Source of the DNA: Aestuariibacter sp. A3R04
GTDB taxonomy: Bacteria > Pseudomonadota > Gammaproteobacteria > Enterobacterales > Alteromonadaceae
Direction of reading: 5' to 3'
Assembly: GCF_018860805.1 (NCBI RefSeq)
Contig: NZ_JAHKQR010000009.1
Location: 1 to 64,000 of the forward strand
Length of the DNA stretch: 64,000 nucleotides
The notes under the pieces were generated by a model. The model was not told the DNA's origin. It did no database searches and saw only the letters and a program-made list of their open reading frames with translations. A program made the translations under genes and the position numbers. Shown here in pieces: positions 17,759 to 28,132 of this stretch (its first letter is position 1; the number at the start of each line of letters is the position of its first letter).

Positions 17759-18937
17759 ATGGTTATCAAGCCTAAAGTGAGAGGCTTTATCTGCACAAAT
17801 GCGCACCCTGCTGGCTGTGCTGCTTCAGTTGCCGAACAAATCCGCTATATCAAAAAACAAGGCGACCTGGGTAAGGGCCCGAAAAACGTATTGGTAATTG
17901 GCTCTTCCACAGGGTATGGCCTTGCGTCCCGAATTACAGCAGCGTTTGGCTATGGCGCGAAAACCCTGGGCGTTTGTTTCGAAAAAGCACCCACAGAGCG
18001 TAAAACCGGCACTGCCGGATGGTATAACACAGCCGCGTTCCACAGAGAAGCAGCAGAAAGCGGTTTATATGCGCAAACACTCAATGGCGACGCCTTTTCT
18101 GATGAATTGAAAGACGAAGCGATTGCGAAAATTAAAGCAGACCTCGGTCAGGTTGACCTGGTTATTTACAGCCTTGCTTCACCCCGCCGCACTGACCCGG
18201 TTTCCGGCGAGACTTTCAAGTCTACCTTAAAGCCTGTTGGTCAGTCGTACACCACGAAAACCTATGACACAGACAAAGACAAAGTTCACGATGTCACACT
18301 GGAACCCGCTTCAGACGATGAAATTTACAACACCATAAAAGTGATGGGCGGTGAAGACTGGGAACGTTGGATGGATGCCTTGGCTGATGCTGGTGTATTG
18401 GCTGAAGGCTGTAAAACCACAGCATATACGTACATTGGTAAAGCCCTGACCTGGCCAATTTACGGGCAGGCGACCATTGGGAAAGCGAAAGAAGATCTCG
18501 ACCGCGCTGCCGCAGCGATCATTGGCAAGCATACTGACTTGCTGGTAGAGGCGCATGTTTCTTCGCTAAAAGCGCTGGTGACACAGGCGAGTTCTGCTAT
18601 TCCCGTTATGCCACTTTATATCTCTCTCATATATAAAGTGATGAAGGAAGAAGGCACTCACGAAGGTTGTATTGAACAGATATATGGTTTGTTTAATCAG
18701 TGCTTGTACGGTGATACACCAACATTAGATGAAGCAAATCGCTTTCGCATGGATGGCAAAGAAACCAACGATGCCACACAGGCTAAAATTCAGGCGCTGT
18801 GGGATGAAGTGACGCAGGAAAATTTCCACACGCTGAGTGACTACGCAGGCTATCATCACGAGTTCCTCAAGCTGTTCGGCTTTGATATTGAAGGTGTGGA
18901 TTACGACGCCGATACAGACCCAATGGTCAGCTGGTAA
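17759..18937 (+). CDS. fabV: trans-2-enoyl-CoA / enoyl-ACP reductase FabV
   Basis: The 392-residue NADH-dependent reductase catalyses the last step of fatty acid elongation and is the triclosan-resistant alternative to FabI. The N-terminus [17 protein letters not shown] is characteristic. An extended Rossmann motif ([16 protein letters not shown]) follows, and the active-site Y-(X8)-K pattern is seen in [10 protein letters not shown]. The signature [10 protein letters not shown] is also present. AAGGAAAAAG precedes the ATG. The gene is monocistronic with a strong terminator. Confidence 0.97.
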   Translation: MVIKPKVRGFICTNAHPAGCAASVAEQIRYIKKQGDLGKGPKNVLVIGSSTGYGLASRITAAFGYGAKTLGVCFEKAPTERKTGTAGWYNTAAFHREAAESGLYAQTLNGDAFSDELKDEAIAKIKADLGQVDLVIYSLASPRRTDPVSGETFKSTLKPVGQSYTTKTYDTDKDKVHDVTLEPASDDEIYNTIKVMGGEDWERWMDALADAGVLAEGCKTTAYTYIGKALTWPIYGQATIGKAKEDLDRAAAAIIGKHTDLLVEAHVSSLKALVTQASSAIPVMPLYISLIYKVMKEEGTHEGCIEQIYGLFNQCLYGDTPTLDEANRFRMDGKETNDATQAKIQALWDEVTQENFHTLSDYAGYHHEFLKLFGFDIEGVDYDADTDPMVSW

Positions 18938-18950
18938 ATAAAGAGTACAG

Positions 18951-18982
18951 AAAAAAGCCGTCGATGAAGTGACGGCTTTTTT
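18951..18982 (+). terminator. terminator of fabV
   Basis: AAAAAGCCGTC and GACGGCTTTTT form a stem around GATGAAGT, ending in a T run. Confidence 0.9.
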
Positions 18983-19521
18983 ACGCCAGTAACATTAAAT
19001 TGAACCCAGGTTGTGTGCTGTGCAGCAAAAAAATGTGATAAAATCCTGCCGCGCTGGTGTTCGTCAGCCCGGCAGCAGTGTCCGAAGAGGGTTACGCGTA
19101 TGGGTTACGCGGTTGGAATAAATAAGGGTACTGCCGCTCAGAGACTGGCCATGTAACGAATTGTTTGCGAAAAATGGGTTTCGGTTATTTTAACTATTAA
19201 CAAAAATTGTGATTAATCCATTATTTGCATAGCCTATTTCGCGAAATTGGTGCTAAAATCCCGTAGTTAAGTGGGGGAGTCGCCTTCTCCGCTTTTGTTG
19301 TTCTACGGGTTAACAGTCTTGAAAGGTCCGTCGGCCAGACAGCAATTCAACAATAATTATATTCTTGGCACGTTTAGTACGGGCAGGTTCGAAAACCGAC
19401 CAGAACGCTGCAACGGAAAATCTAAACAGGGAATTGATCCTGACAAAGAGCGCTTCTGCATGCAGGCAGCGATGCTGCAGTTATGCATAAGGGTTCTTCT
19501 ATTAGAGTAGTGCGATTACGT
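18983..19521 (+). promoter_or_regulatory. long leader/promoter region upstream of nqrA with hairpins and direct repeats
   Basis: This 539-base stretch holds no convincing gene. It contains a 10-bp stem with one C-C mismatch (arms 19046-19056 and 19065-19075), just after a -10-like TAAAAT (19039-19044). A perfect 10-base direct repeat GGGTTACGCG occurs at 19089-19098 and 19102-19111. Arms CCCGTAG (19260-19266) and CTACGGG (19303-19309) enclose an inner AAGTGG/CCGCTT pairing. A second TAAAAT lies at 19254-19259. The length and pairing suggest a structured 5' leader or more than one promoter for the NQR operon. I recognise no known riboswitch. Confidence 0.5.
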
Positions 19522-20859
19522 ATGATAAAAATCAAGAAAGGTCTCGACCTCCCTATCAAGGGAGCGCCGGAACAGCAGATCTCCGATGGAGCTGCTGTCA
19601 CGCGCGTTGCCATTCTGGGAGAAGAATATGTTGGCATGCGTCCTACCATGCATGTCCAGGTTGGTGACAAAGTGAAGAAAGGTCAGGTTCTTTTTGAAGA
19701 CAAAAAGAACCCCGGCGTTAAATTCACCGCGCCAGCTTCAGGCGAAGTGGTAGAAATTAACCGCGGTGCCAAGCGTGTTCTTCAATCTGTAGTAATTAAG
19801 TCTGAGGGCGGCGAAGCTGTCACTTTCGACAAGATTGCAGCAGACCAGATTGCCAGCGCTTCAATTGAACAACTGCAAACCACACTGGTGGAATCTGGAT
19901 TGTGGACAGCGCTCCGCACCCGCCCATTCAGTAAAGTTCCAGCCGTTGGTTCATCACCTCGTTCCATTTTCGTCAACGCGATGGACACCAACCCGTTGGC
20001 CGCAGACCCAACCGCCATTATTGCCGAACGCAATGAGGACTTCGTTGCCGGTTTGAAAGTGCTCAAACGGCTTACCGAAGGCAAGGTCTACGTTTGTAAA
20101 GCGGCAGGTGTATCTGTGGCAACAGGCGATGCCCAGGTAGATGTCGCTGAATTCGCAGGCCCGCACCCAGCAGGTCTTCCCGGCACGCACATTCATTACC
20201 TCGACACGGTGGGTGCAGGCAAAGTCGTATGGACAATCAATTACCAGGACGTGATGGCATTCGGTGCCACAATCACTTCCGGTGAGCTAGATGTACGTCG
20301 CGTCGTTTCTCTGGCGGGCCCTGCGGCGAAGCAGCCTCGTTTGGTTCGCACCGTTGTCGGCGCTGACATCGCAGAACTAACTGCCGGTGAGTTAGTAGAG
20401 GGCGATGTACGTGTAGTCTCTGGCTCTGTGTTAAACGGTACTACTGCACAAGGCGTACACGGTTTCCTTGGACGCTATCACTTACAAGTTTCCGTTTTGA
20501 AAGAAGGGCGTGAGAAAAAGCTGTTCGGCTGGATCACACCTGGTTCAGATAAACACTCGGTGACACGGGCTTATCTCGGTCACCTGGGCAGCAAAGAATT
20601 CGACATGACAACGACAACCAACGGTTCAGAGCGCTCCATGGTGCCAATTGGCAACTACGAGCGAGTGATGCCGCTGGACATTCTTCCTACGCTATTGCTG
20701 CGTGACCTGATTTCAGGTGACACGGATAGTGCTCAGGCAATGGGGTGTTTGGAATTGGACGAAGAAGATTTGGCTCTGTGTACTTACGTATGCCCTGGCA
20801 AATACAACTATGGTCCAATTTTGCGCAGTTGTTTAACTACCATTGAGAAAGAGGGTTAA
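19522..20859 (+). CDS. nqrA: Na+-translocating NADH:quinone reductase subunit A
   Basis: The start [14 protein letters not shown] aligns with known NqrA. An upstream ATG at 19483 would add an unsupported extension. The product has 445 residues, as usual. Hallmarks are [33 protein letters not shown], a lipoyl/biotinyl-like segment, and [14 protein letters not shown]. NqrA is the cytoplasmic, membrane-attached subunit without cofactors and has been linked to quinone binding. No strong Shine-Dalgarno sequence is seen. First gene of nqrABCDEF; nqrB follows three bases later. Confidence 0.97.
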   Translation: MIKIKKGLDLPIKGAPEQQISDGAAVTRVAILGEEYVGMRPTMHVQVGDKVKKGQVLFEDKKNPGVKFTAPASGEVVEINRGAKRVLQSVVIKSEGGEAVTFDKIAADQIASASIEQLQTTLVESGLWTALRTRPFSKVPAVGSSPRSIFVNAMDTNPLAADPTAIIAERNEDFVAGLKVLKRLTEGKVYVCKAAGVSVATGDAQVDVAEFAGPHPAGLPGTHIHYLDTVGAGKVVWTINYQDVMAFGATITSGELDVRRVVSLAGPAAKQPRLVRTVVGADIAELTAGELVEGDVRVVSGSVLNGTTAQGVHGFLGRYHLQVSVLKEGREKKLFGWITPGSDKHSVTRAYLGHLGSKEFDMTTTTNGSERSMVPIGNYERVMPLDILPTLLLRDLISGDTDSAQAMGCLELDEEDLALCTYVCPGKYNYGPILRSCLTTIEKEG

Positions 20860-20862
20860 GTC

Positions 20863-22065
20863 ATGGGTTTGAAGGCATATTTGGAAAAAATCGAACCAAA
20901 TTTCGAACCGGGTGGCAAATACGAAAAGTGGTATGCGCTTTACGAAGCAGCTGCAACCATTTTCTACACACCTGGTAAGGTGAATAAAGCCGGTACACAC
21001 GTTCGTGACAGTATTGACCTGAAACGCATCATGATCATGGTCTGGATTGCGACCTTTCCAGCCATGTTTTTTGGTATGTACAACATTGGTTTACAGGCAC
21101 AGGATGCGATAGCAGCTGGCGCAGGTACTGTACCTGATGCTTGGCAGGCTGCGCTTTTCTCGGCGCTTGGTGGTGATTTGGCTAATGCTGGCACACTGGG
21201 TCTGTTTTTCTACGGCGCCTGTTTCTGGTTACCAATCTATGCAGTTACCTTTGCAGTTGGTGGTTTCTGGGAAGTGCTTTTTGCATCGGTGCGCAAGCAC
21301 GAAGTGAACGAAGGCTTCTTCGTAACGTCAGTTCTGTTTGCTCTGACATTACCAGCCACTATTCCACTGTGGCAGGTGGCGTTAGGTATCACCTTTGGGG
21401 TTGTTATTGCCAAGGAAGTGTTCGGTGGTACGGGGCGTAACTTCCTCAATCCGGCTCTGTCTGGCCGTGCGTTTCTATATTTCGCATACCCTGCGCAAAT
21501 CTCAGGCGATCAAGTCTGGGTAGCTGCCGACGGTTTCTCTGGTGCTACGTCGCTAAGTCAGGCGGCATCCGGAAATCTGGATTACAGCAATATGGATCAG
21601 TGGATGAGCAGCTTCATTGGAACCATTTCTGGTTCTGCTGGTGAAGTATCAGCACTGGCAATTATGATTGGTGGTTTGTTCATCATGTATATGCGCATTG
21701 CAAGTTGGCGTATCGTTGCCGGCGTTGCAATCGGGGTTGCTTTCTTCGCCACCTTACTGAACATGATTGGCAGTGACACCAACCCCATGTTTGCTATGCC
21801 TGCACACTGGCACTTTGTCATCGGTGGCCTGGCATTTGGTATGTTCTTTATGGCAACCGACCCGGTTTCAGCGTCATTCACCAATAAGGGTAAATGGGCT
21901 TACGGTATCTTCATCGGTTTTATGACGGTCCTTATCCGCGTCCTCAATCCGGCCTTCCCTGAAGGTGTAATGCTGGCGATTCTGTTCGCTAACTTGTGGG
22001 CGCCACTGTTCGACTATTTTGTCGCGCAAAGCAACATCAAGCGGAGGGTAGCACGTGTCGGCTAA
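20863..22065 (+). CDS. nqrB: Na+-NQR subunit B (FMN-binding membrane subunit)
   Basis: The 400-residue protein has about ten membrane helices. Thr229 in [11 protein letters not shown] lies in the SGAT motif that carries covalent FMN in Nqr[21 protein letters not shown] is conserved. The subunit takes part in riboflavin/quinone electron transfer and sodium translocation in the inner membrane. The FMN is expected to be attached by the ApbE encoded downstream. The 3' end overlaps nqrC by 11 bases. Confidence 0.97.
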   Translation: MGLKAYLEKIEPNFEPGGKYEKWYALYEAAATIFYTPGKVNKAGTHVRDSIDLKRIMIMVWIATFPAMFFGMYNIGLQAQDAIAAGAGTVPDAWQAALFSALGGDLANAGTLGLFFYGACFWLPIYAVTFAVGGFWEVLFASVRKHEVNEGFFVTSVLFALTLPATIPLWQVALGITFGVVIAKEVFGGTGRNFLNPALSGRAFLYFAYPAQISGDQVWVAADGFSGATSLSQAASGNLDYSNMDQWMSSFIGTISGSAGEVSALAIMIGGLFIMYMRIASWRIVAGVAIGVAFFATLLNMIGSDTNPMFAMPAHWHFVIGGLAFGMFFMATDPVSASFTNKGKWAYGIFIGFMTVLIRVLNPAFPEGVMLAILFANLWAPLFDYFVAQSNIKRRVARVG

Positions 22066-22819
22066 GAAAGAATCATTAGGAAAAACAGTCGGCATCGTTG
22101 TCGCCGTCTGTCTGGTTTGTTCTATTGTGGTATCTGGTGCGGCGGTAGGCTTGCGCGAACTCCAGCAAACCAATGCAAAACTCGATAAACAGACGAATAT
22201 CCTTGTTGCTGCAGGTCTATACGAGACTGGCATGAGCAACGATACCATCGAAGCAAAGTTCGAAGAGTTCGTTGTACCCCGTTATGTCGATTTGGATTCT
22301 GGTGAGTTTACTGAAGCACCTTCGCCTGACTACGATATGTACAAGGCGGCTAAAGTCACTGAAACCAGCACGCCTGTAACCAATAGCAATGTGGGTTTCC
22401 AGCGTCGCCCTAACGTAGCCAGTGTATATTTGGTACGCGACGAAGCTGGAAAAGTAACACGCGTAGTTCTGCCCGTTCACGGCAGTGGGCTGTGGGATTT
22501 GATGTACGGTTTTCTGGCTGTTGACGCCGATGGCAAAACAGTAAAAGAACTTATCTACTATCAGCAAAAAGAAACGCCAGGGCTGGGCGGTGAAGTGCAA
22601 AACCCTGCATGGCAGGAAAAGTGGGACGGCAAAAAGTTGTATGAAAACGGCGAAGTTGCTATCAAGGTTAAGAAAAATGCTAACCCTGACAACCCACATT
22701 CAGTTGATGCACTGTCCGGCGCAACCCTAACCAGTAATGGTGTTCAAAACACCATACAGTATTGGGTAGGTGAGCAGGGCTTCGGTCCTTTCCTTAAGAA
22801 ACAAGCATGGCGTTCATAA
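22055..22819 (+). CDS. nqrC: Na+-NQR subunit C (FMN-binding)
   Basis: GTG start at 22055 overlaps the end of nqrB and follows GCGGAGGG. The 254-residue protein has one N-terminal membrane helix (about 12-32) and a large periplasmic FMN-binding domain. The FMN attachment residue is Thr224 or Thr226 in [13 protein letters not shown]; by homology the fourth residue of SGAT plus its T are the ApbE recognition site. ETPGLGGEV is conserved in the family. Confidence 0.97.
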   Translation: MSAKKESLGKTVGIVVAVCLVCSIVVSGAAVGLRELQQTNAKLDKQTNILVAAGLYETGMSNDTIEAKFEEFVVPRYVDLDSGEFTEAPSPDYDMYKAAKVTETSTPVTNSNVGFQRRPNVASVYLVRDEAGKVTRVVLPVHGSGLWDLMYGFLAVDADGKTVKELIYYQQKETPGLGGEVQNPAWQEKWDGKKLYENGEVAIKVKKNANPDNPHSVDALSGATLTSNGVQNTIQYWVGEQGFGPFLKKQAWRS

Positions 22820-22831
22820 AGGGGTTTTCTC

Positions 22832-23464
22832 GTGGCTGACACTAAAGAAATGAAAAAGGTCCTCTTTGGACCGATTTTAGATAACAACCCGATCGCCCTG
22901 CAGGTACTGGGTATCTGCTCTGCGTTGGCGATCACCACTAAGCTGGAAACGGCCTTGGTTATGTCACTCGCGCTGACAAGCGTTGTGGCGTTTTCCAACC
23001 TGTTTATTTCGGCTATTCGCAACCAGATCCCATCGAGTGTGCGTATCATCATTCAGATGACGATCATCGCCTCTTTGGTAATCGTCGTTGACCAAATCCT
23101 GAAAGCTTACTCCTATGAGATTTCAAAACAGCTTTCGGTATTCGTGGGACTGATTATTACCAACTGTATCGTAATGGGTCGTGCAGAAGCGTATGCGATG
23201 AAGAGCCCACCGCTGATGAGCTTCCTCGACGGCATTGGTAATGGTTTGGGTTACTCTTTCATTCTGATTTGTATTGGCACAGTCAAAGAACTGTTCGGTT
23301 TCGGTACCATACTGGGTTTCGAAATTCTGCCGTTGGTACAAAACGGTGGCTGGTATCAGGGCAATGGCCTGTTGATCCTGCCATTTAGCTCATTCTTCCT
23401 GATTGGCGGTATGGTATGGATTATTCGTACTTTCCGTCCGGAACAAGTAGAGCCTAAGGAGTAA
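22832..23464 (+). CDS. nqrD: Na+-NQR subunit D
   Basis: The 210-residue integral membrane protein has six predicted helices. The conserved segment [20 protein letters not shown] contains the Cys that, with NqrE, holds the intramembrane iron centre. GTG start at 22832. The gene lies 12 bases after nqrC and three before nqrE. Confidence 0.97.
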   Translation: MADTKEMKKVLFGPILDNNPIALQVLGICSALAITTKLETALVMSLALTSVVAFSNLFISAIRNQIPSSVRIIIQMTIIASLVIVVDQILKAYSYEISKQLSVFVGLIITNCIVMGRAEAYAMKSPPLMSFLDGIGNGLGYSFILICIGTVKELFGFGTILGFEILPLVQNGGWYQGNGLLILPFSSFFLIGGMVWIIRTFRPEQVEPKE

Positions 23465-23467
23465 TTC

Positions 23468-24076
23468 ATGGAACACTATTTGTCTTTATTCGTTCGTTCG
23501 ATTTTTATCGAAAACATGGCGCTGTCTTTGTTCCTGGGGATGTGTACTTTTCTGGCGGTATCCAAGAAAGTAAAAACCGCCATGGGCCTGGGTGTTGCTG
23601 TTGTGGTGGTATTGGGTATTTCCGTGCCGGTTAACCAGGTCATCTATGTAAATATTCTTGCTCCTGGTGCATTGGCCTGGGCGGGTTTTCCTGATACAGA
23701 CTTAAGCTTTCTGAACTTCCTGACGTTTATCGGTGTTATCGCAGCGTTAGTGCAAATTCTGGAAATGACGCTGGATAAATTCTTCCCTGCTTTATACAAC
23801 GCATTGGGTATATTCCTGCCGTTGATTACCGTTAACTGCGCCATCTTCGGTGGTGTGGCGTTTGCGGTCCAACGGGAATATAACTTCACCGAGAGTATTG
23901 TTTACGGTGTTGGAAGTGGTCTTGGTTGGGCGTTGGCAATTGTATTGCTGGCCGCTGTACGTGAGAAACTGAAGTACGCCGACATGCCAGACGGCGTTCG
24001 CGGCCTGGGCTCGGTGTTCATGATTGCAGGTCTGATGGCATTAGGTTTCCAGTCTTTCACTGGTATAGCACTGTAA
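23468..24076 (+). CDS. nqrE: Na+-NQR subunit E
   Basis: The 202-residue membrane protein is inverted relative to and homologous with NqrD. It starts [21 protein letters not shown]. The Cys-containing motifs [16 protein letters not shown] and [15 protein letters not shown] provide ligands to the iron centre shared with NqrD. AAGGAG precedes the ATG. Confidence 0.97.
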   Translation: MEHYLSLFVRSIFIENMALSLFLGMCTFLAVSKKVKTAMGLGVAVVVVLGISVPVNQVIYVNILAPGALAWAGFPDTDLSFLNFLTFIGVIAALVQILEMTLDKFFPALYNALGIFLPLITVNCAIFGGVAFAVQREYNFTESIVYGVGSGLGWALAIVLLAAVREKLKYADMPDGVRGLGSVFMIAGLMALGFQSFTGIAL

Positions 24077-24095
24077 TAACGCAAAGGAGCATAAA

Positions 24096-25325
24096 ATGAA
24101 TGTAGAAATGTTACTTGGCGTTGGCATGTTCATTGTCATCGTACTGGCGTTGGTGTTTATCATCATGTTCGCCAAATCCAAGCTGGTACCGAGCGGTGAT
24201 GTCACTATCATGATCAACGGTGATCCAGATAAAGCCATCACTACGCAGCCTGGCGGCAAACTGCTGGGCGCATTAGCCGAAGCAGGCATTTTTGTATCGT
24301 CAGCGTGTGGAGGCGGTGGCTCTTGTGGTCAGTGTCGGGTAGATGTTAAATCTGGTGGCGGTGAAATTCTGCCTACCGAACTCGACCATATCACTAAACG
24401 CGAAGCCCGTGAAGGTTGCCGCTTGTCATGTCAGGTTGCTATTAAACAGGACATGGAAATTGAACTGGAAGAAGAAATCTTCGGTGTTAAGAAGTGGGAT
24501 TGTGAAGTTATTTCTAACGACAACAAAGCTACTTTTATCAAAGAGCTGAAGCTGAAAATTCCAAATGGCGAAAGTGTACCTTTCCGCGCTGGTGGTTATA
24601 TTCAGATTGAGGCGCCACCTCATCACGTGAAGTACAAAGATTTCGATATTCCTCAAGAGTATCGTGCTGATTGGGAGCGTTTCGGTTTCTTCGACATCGA
24701 GTCAAAGGTAGATGAAGAAACTATCCGGGCGTACTCCATGGCGAACTACCCGGAAGAAGAAGGCATTATTATGCTGAATGTGCGTATTGCTACGCCGCCG
24801 CCTAATAATCTGAGTCTGCCAGCAGGCAAAATGTCATCGTATATCTGGAGTTTGAAAGAAGGTGATAAAGCCACTATTTCAGGCCCGTTCGGTGAATTCT
24901 TCGCGAAGGATACTGAAGCTGAAATGGTATTTGTTGGCGGTGGTGCAGGTATGGCACCTATGCGTTCACACATTTTCGACCAGCTTCGCCGTTTGAAAAC
25001 TAACCGTAAGATCACGTTCTGGTACGGTGCGCGTTCGCTTCGCGAAATGTTCTATGTTGAAGACTTCGACGAATTGGCGGCAGAAAATGATAACTTTGAG
25101 TGGCATGTGGCGTTGTCTGATCCACAGCCGGAAGACAACTGGGAAGGCTACACTGGCTTTATCCACAACGTGTTGTTAGAAAATTATCTCAAAGACCATC
25201 CGGCGCCAGAAGATTGTGAGTTCTACATGTGTGGGCCTCCTATGATGAACGCTGCGGTTATTAACATGCTGAAAGATCTTGGGGTAGAAGACGAAAATAT
25301 CCTGTTGGATGACTTTGGCGGTTAA
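24096..25325 (+). CDS. nqrF: Na+-NQR subunit F (NADH dehydrogenase, 2Fe-2S and FAD)
   Basis: The 409-residue subunit is where NADH enters. Domain order is an N-terminal membrane helix (about 5-26), a plant-type 2Fe-2S ferredoxin domain ([10 protein letters not shown] plus GCRLSCQV), an FAD domain (RAYSMANYP) and an NADH domain ([20 protein letters not shown]). The C-terminus is DDFGG. AAAGGAG precedes the ATG. Last gene before a strong terminator. Confidence 0.98.
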   Translation: MNVEMLLGVGMFIVIVLALVFIIMFAKSKLVPSGDVTIMINGDPDKAITTQPGGKLLGALAEAGIFVSSACGGGGSCGQCRVDVKSGGGEILPTELDHITKREAREGCRLSCQVAIKQDMEIELEEEIFGVKKWDCEVISNDNKATFIKELKLKIPNGESVPFRAGGYIQIEAPPHHVKYKDFDIPQEYRADWERFGFFDIESKVDEETIRAYSMANYPEEEGIIMLNVRIATPPPNNLSLPAGKMSSYIWSLKEGDKATISGPFGEFFAKDTEAEMVFVGGGAGMAPMRSHIFDQLRRLKTNRKITFWYGARSLREMFYVEDFDELAAENDNFEWHVALSDPQPEDNWEGYTGFIHNVLLENYLKDHPAPEDCEFYMCGPPMMNAAVINMLKDLGVEDENILLDDFGG

Positions 25326-25343
25326 TAGTGAAAAGGTATAATT

Positions 25344-25370
25344 AAAAAAGGGGGCACAGCCCCCTTTTTT
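25344..25370 (+). terminator. terminator of the nqr operon
   Basis: AAAAAAGGGGGC and GCCCCCTTTTTT form a perfect stem around ACA, with a T run. It separates nqrF from apbE, so apbE-nqrM depend on read-through or their own promoter. Confidence 0.93.
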
Positions 25371-25388
25371 GATAACTGAGGAATACAA

Positions 25389-26411
25389 GTGATAACACAC
25401 GTTTTGCGAAGCAGTATTGTTCTGTTGTTGCTTCTTGTCGTCAGTGGTTGCGCCCGAGAGGCCAAGCAGGTTGCTCATTTGCATGGCGAAACCATGGGCA
25501 CCACTTATAACGTAAAATACGTGGTTGACGAGCGCGGTCAAATTGACGGCTTACAGGAAGCCATTGACGAACGACTTGTTCACATCAACAAACTGATGTC
25601 TACTTACGACCCAACGTCTGAATTGTCTCGCTTTAACCAGCGTCGCTATACAACGCCTTACACACTTTCAGATGAGACGGCCAAAGTTGTGAAAGAAGCC
25701 ATTCGGCTGGGTAAATTGAGTAACGGTGTGTTAGACGTTACCGTTGGGCCGTTGGTAAATATGTGGGGCTTTGGCCCCAACAAACGGCCGGAAAAAGTTC
25801 CATCAGCAGAGCAAATTGCCGATGTACGGAAATACGTCGGTCTCGATAAGCTCACCTTGAATGGCAATGCGCTGAGTAAAACTCATCCTATGCTATATGT
25901 TGATTTATCTACAATAGCAAAGGGCTATGGGGTTGATCAGGTGGCTGATATAATGGAATCACGAGGTATCAGTAACTACCTGGTGGAGATTGGTGGAGAA
26001 ATGCGTGTGAAGGGCGAACGGGGCAACGGGGAAGCATGGTTAATTGCTATTGAAAAACCCGTTACTACGGAACGCGCAGTGCAAAAAATTGTCTCAATAG
26101 GCACCAATGCGATCGCTACGTCCGGTGATTACCGCAATTATTACGAGGTGGATGGCAAGCGGTATTCTCATTTGATCGATCCGCGAACTGGGCAGCCGAT
26201 TACGCATAATTTAGTTTCAGTTACAGTCGTTCACCCTTCGTCGATGACCGCAGATGGTCTTGCGACAGCGTTTAATGTTATGGGGTGGGACGAAGCAATA
26301 GCACTGGCCAAACAGGAAGGGTTAGCCGTGTTTCTTATTAAGCGCACTGAAGATGGCTTCGAGGAATATGCGTCGCCGCATTTTGAAGACATCGTGAGTG
26401 TTAAAGATTAG
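25389..26411 (+). CDS. apbE: FAD:protein FMN transferase (ApbE lipoprotein)
   Basis: This 340-residue lipoprotein (lipobox VVSGC, Cys21) transfers FMN from FAD to Thr residues of periplasmic flavoproteins. Conserved features are GETMGTTYNVKYV, MSTYDPTSELSRFN, LDVTVGPLVNMWGFG, LSTIAKGYGVDQVA, LVEIGGEMRVKG and the Mg/FAD site TSGDYRNYYEVDGKRYSHLIDPRTG. TADGLATAFNVMG follows near the end. Its placement directly behind nqrF and before nqrM indicates NqrB and NqrC as its main substrates. The start follows CTGAGGAATACAA; the start codon is GTG. Confidence 0.97.
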   Translation: MITHVLRSSIVLLLLLVVSGCAREAKQVAHLHGETMGTTYNVKYVVDERGQIDGLQEAIDERLVHINKLMSTYDPTSELSRFNQRRYTTPYTLSDETAKVVKEAIRLGKLSNGVLDVTVGPLVNMWGFGPNKRPEKVPSAEQIADVRKYVGLDKLTLNGNALSKTHPMLYVDLSTIAKGYGVDQVADIMESRGISNYLVEIGGEMRVKGERGNGEAWLIAIEKPVTTERAVQKIVSIGTNAIATSGDYRNYYEVDGKRYSHLIDPRTGQPITHNLVSVTVVHPSSMTADGLATAFNVMGWDEAIALAKQEGLAVFLIKRTEDGFEEYASPHFEDIVSVKD

Positions 26412-26419
26412 GAGAGGTC

Positions 26420-26653
26420 ATGTCTACTTTTATTCTCGCGTTTGGTTTTTTTCTCACCATGGTCTTGGCTATGGCCATAGGGTATGTAGTTCAGAAAAAG
26501 TCGATTTCCGGTAGTTGTGGTGGCTTGGGAGCGTTAGGTATTGATAAGGCCTGTGATTGCCCTGAACCCTGTGATCGCAAAAAGGCGCGCACTGAGCGGG
26601 AAGAAGCCCGTCAGAAACGCATTGCTGAATGGAAAGACAACCAAATCATGTAA
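26420..26653 (+). CDS. nqrM: Na+-NQR maturation protein NqrM (DUF539)
   Basis: This short 77-residue protein has one N-terminal membrane helix (about 3-24) followed by four Cys (SCGGLG, ACDCPEPC). This is the NqrM/DUF539 pattern needed to deliver or assemble the iron in NqrD/NqrE. The C-terminal tail is charged. AGGAGAGGTC precedes the ATG, eight bases after apbE, so the two are co-transcribed. Confidence 0.95.
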   Translation: MSTFILAFGFFLTMVLAMAIGYVVQKKSISGSCGGLGALGIDKACDCPEPCDRKKARTEREEARQKRIAEWKDNQIM

Positions 26654-26661
26654 TTAGTATT

Positions 26662-26684
26662 AGCGCGCTTTGGCGCGCTTTTTC
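26662..26684 (+). terminator. terminator after nqrM
   Basis: AGCGCGC (26662-26668) pairs with GCGCGCT (26673-26679), followed by TTTTT. Confidence 0.85.
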
Positions 26685-26753
26685 ATTTTATTGCAACCTG
26701 CCTCAACCCCTGCAAATTTGTCATGTGACTTTACTCCGTTTTATCGTAAAATG

Positions 26754-26769
26754 CTGTTTGAATATACAG
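26754..26769. promoter_or_regulatory. LexA (SOS) box upstream of dinB
   Basis: CTGT-TTGAATAT-ACAG is a perfect CTGTN8ACAG palindrome ending 13 bases before the dinB start codon. It predicts SOS induction of dinB. Confidence 0.88.
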
Positions 26770-26782
26770 TGTTGGCTATGTA

Positions 26783-27856
26783 GTGAAAAAAATTATTCAC
26801 GTTGATATGGATTGCTTTTACGCTGCGGTTGAGATGCGTGACAATCCATCGTTAACCCATAAACCCATCGCTATCGGCGGCAGCGCCGACAGGCGAGGCG
26901 TGATCTCAACCTGTAATTATCCCGCCAGAAAGTTTGGGGTGCGCTCAGCCATGGCGACGGCGTATGCCAAGCGGTTATGTCCGGATTTAATTTTACTCAA
27001 AGGGCGAATGGAGGTTTACGTTAAAGAAAGTCAGCGGATCCGAGAGATCTTTGCCGACTACACGCACCTGATTGAACCCTTGTCCCTAGACGAGGCTTAC
27101 CTCGACGTCACCAATACTCAATTGTTCAATGGCAGCGCAACACTGATTGCAGAAGACATACGCCGACGCATTAAAAGTGAGTTAAATCTGACCGCATCGG
27201 CGGGAGTTGCACCCTGCAAGTTTGTTGCTAAGGTCGCCAGTGATGAAAACAAGCCCGATGGCATTTGTGTCGTGACACCTGAGTATTTAGACACCTTTGT
27301 GAAAGCTATGCCTCTGGGAAAAATACCCGGCGTGGGCAAGGTAACGCAACAAAAGTTACAACGCATGGGCTTGCAAAATTGTGCCGACGTCAGGGCATAT
27401 CCTTTTGAGAGGTTGCAAAAAGAGTTGGGCAAGTTCGGTACTGTATTGTGGAATCGCGCCCACGGCGTGGACGAAAGAGATGTAAATGTAAGCCGGGAAA
27501 GAAAATCCATTGGCGTAGAGCGAACATTTAGCGAAGATTTACACACGTTAGAAGCGTGCCGGGAAGTCATGCCTATGTTGTGGGATAAGCTACAGGAAAG
27601 GGTAGCGGGATACCTGGCAAAGACTGGTGCTAAACGTTGTGCCATTCGCTCGCAGGGTGTGAAGCTGAAATTCAGTGATTTTCAGCAAACCACCGTCGAG
27701 CACCGGCATCACGATATTGACGAAGGTTTTTTTCACACGCTGCTTGACGAGGCCTGGATGCGGGCCCGGGGCCGGGGCGCCAGGCTGGTGGGTATTCATC
27801 TTGGGCTGGCCGATGATGCGCCTATTCAACAACTTACACTTCCTCTGGAGGATTAA
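26783..27856 (+). CDS. dinB: DNA polymerase IV (Y-family translesion polymerase)
   Basis: The 357-residue protein starts at GTG 26783. The catalytic core has IHVDMDCFYAAVEMRD and SLDEAYLDVT, with the metal-binding Asp and Glu. ASAGVAPCKFVAKVASDENKPDG is the palm/fingers segment, GKIPGVGKVTQQKL the thumb HhH, and the little-finger domain ends in a clamp-binding QLTLPL motif. It bypasses lesions with low fidelity. DUF1653 follows two bases later in the same transcript. Confidence 0.97.
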   Translation: MKKIIHVDMDCFYAAVEMRDNPSLTHKPIAIGGSADRRGVISTCNYPARKFGVRSAMATAYAKRLCPDLILLKGRMEVYVKESQRIREIFADYTHLIEPLSLDEAYLDVTNTQLFNGSATLIAEDIRRRIKSELNLTASAGVAPCKFVAKVASDENKPDGICVVTPEYLDTFVKAMPLGKIPGVGKVTQQKLQRMGLQNCADVRAYPFERLQKELGKFGTVLWNRAHGVDERDVNVSRERKSIGVERTFSEDLHTLEACREVMPMLWDKLQERVAGYLAKTGAKRCAIRSQGVKLKFSDFQQTTVEHRHHDIDEGFFHTLLDEAWMRARGRGARLVGIHLGLADDAPIQQLTLPLED

Positions 27857-27858
27857 CT

Positions 27859-28077
27859 ATGACTAACGATGTAAAGCCTGGACGGTATCAACACTACAAA
27901 GGAAACTACTACACCGTATTGGGAGTGGCAACGCATTCTGAAGACGAATCGAAACTGGTGGTCTATAGGCCAGAGTATGGCGAGAAAGCGCTTTGGGTCA
28001 GGCCGTTAGATATGTTTTGTGAAACAGTCATCATAGATGGAACAACCGTGCCTCGTTTTGCCTTCATCGATGAATAA
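27859..28077 (+). CDS. DUF1653 domain protein
   Basis: This small 72-residue protein has the DUF1653 pattern (GRYQHYKGNYYTVLGVATHSED, VVYRPEYGEKALWVRPLDMFCETV). It is probably a compact beta-barrel domain of unknown function. Its GGAGG ribosome-binding site lies inside the end of dinB and the start is two bases after the dinB stop, so it is likely SOS-co-regulated with dinB. Confidence 0.85.
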   Translation: MTNDVKPGRYQHYKGNYYTVLGVATHSEDESKLVVYRPEYGEKALWVRPLDMFCETVIIDGTTVPRFAFIDE

Positions 28078-28132
28078 TTACCCGCTTTCGTCATAGTATA
28101 GATCTTACATTCCCTACGCGCATAGCGTTTTG

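Noticed and set aside
19384-19400. GGTTCGAAAACC, resembling a tRNA T-arm
   Set aside because: No acceptor stem, D-arm or anticodon arm can be formed around it; GGTT/AACC is only a 4-bp hairpin.
19271-19510. 79-codon open frame in the nqrA leader
   Set aside because: No ribosome-binding site, low-complexity composition unlike a protein, and it overlaps the nqrA upstream region with clear pairing.
19483-19521. Upstream ATG giving an extended NqrA
   Set aside because: The extension ([12 protein letters not shown]) has no counterpart in known NqrA, which starts at [11 protein letters not shown].
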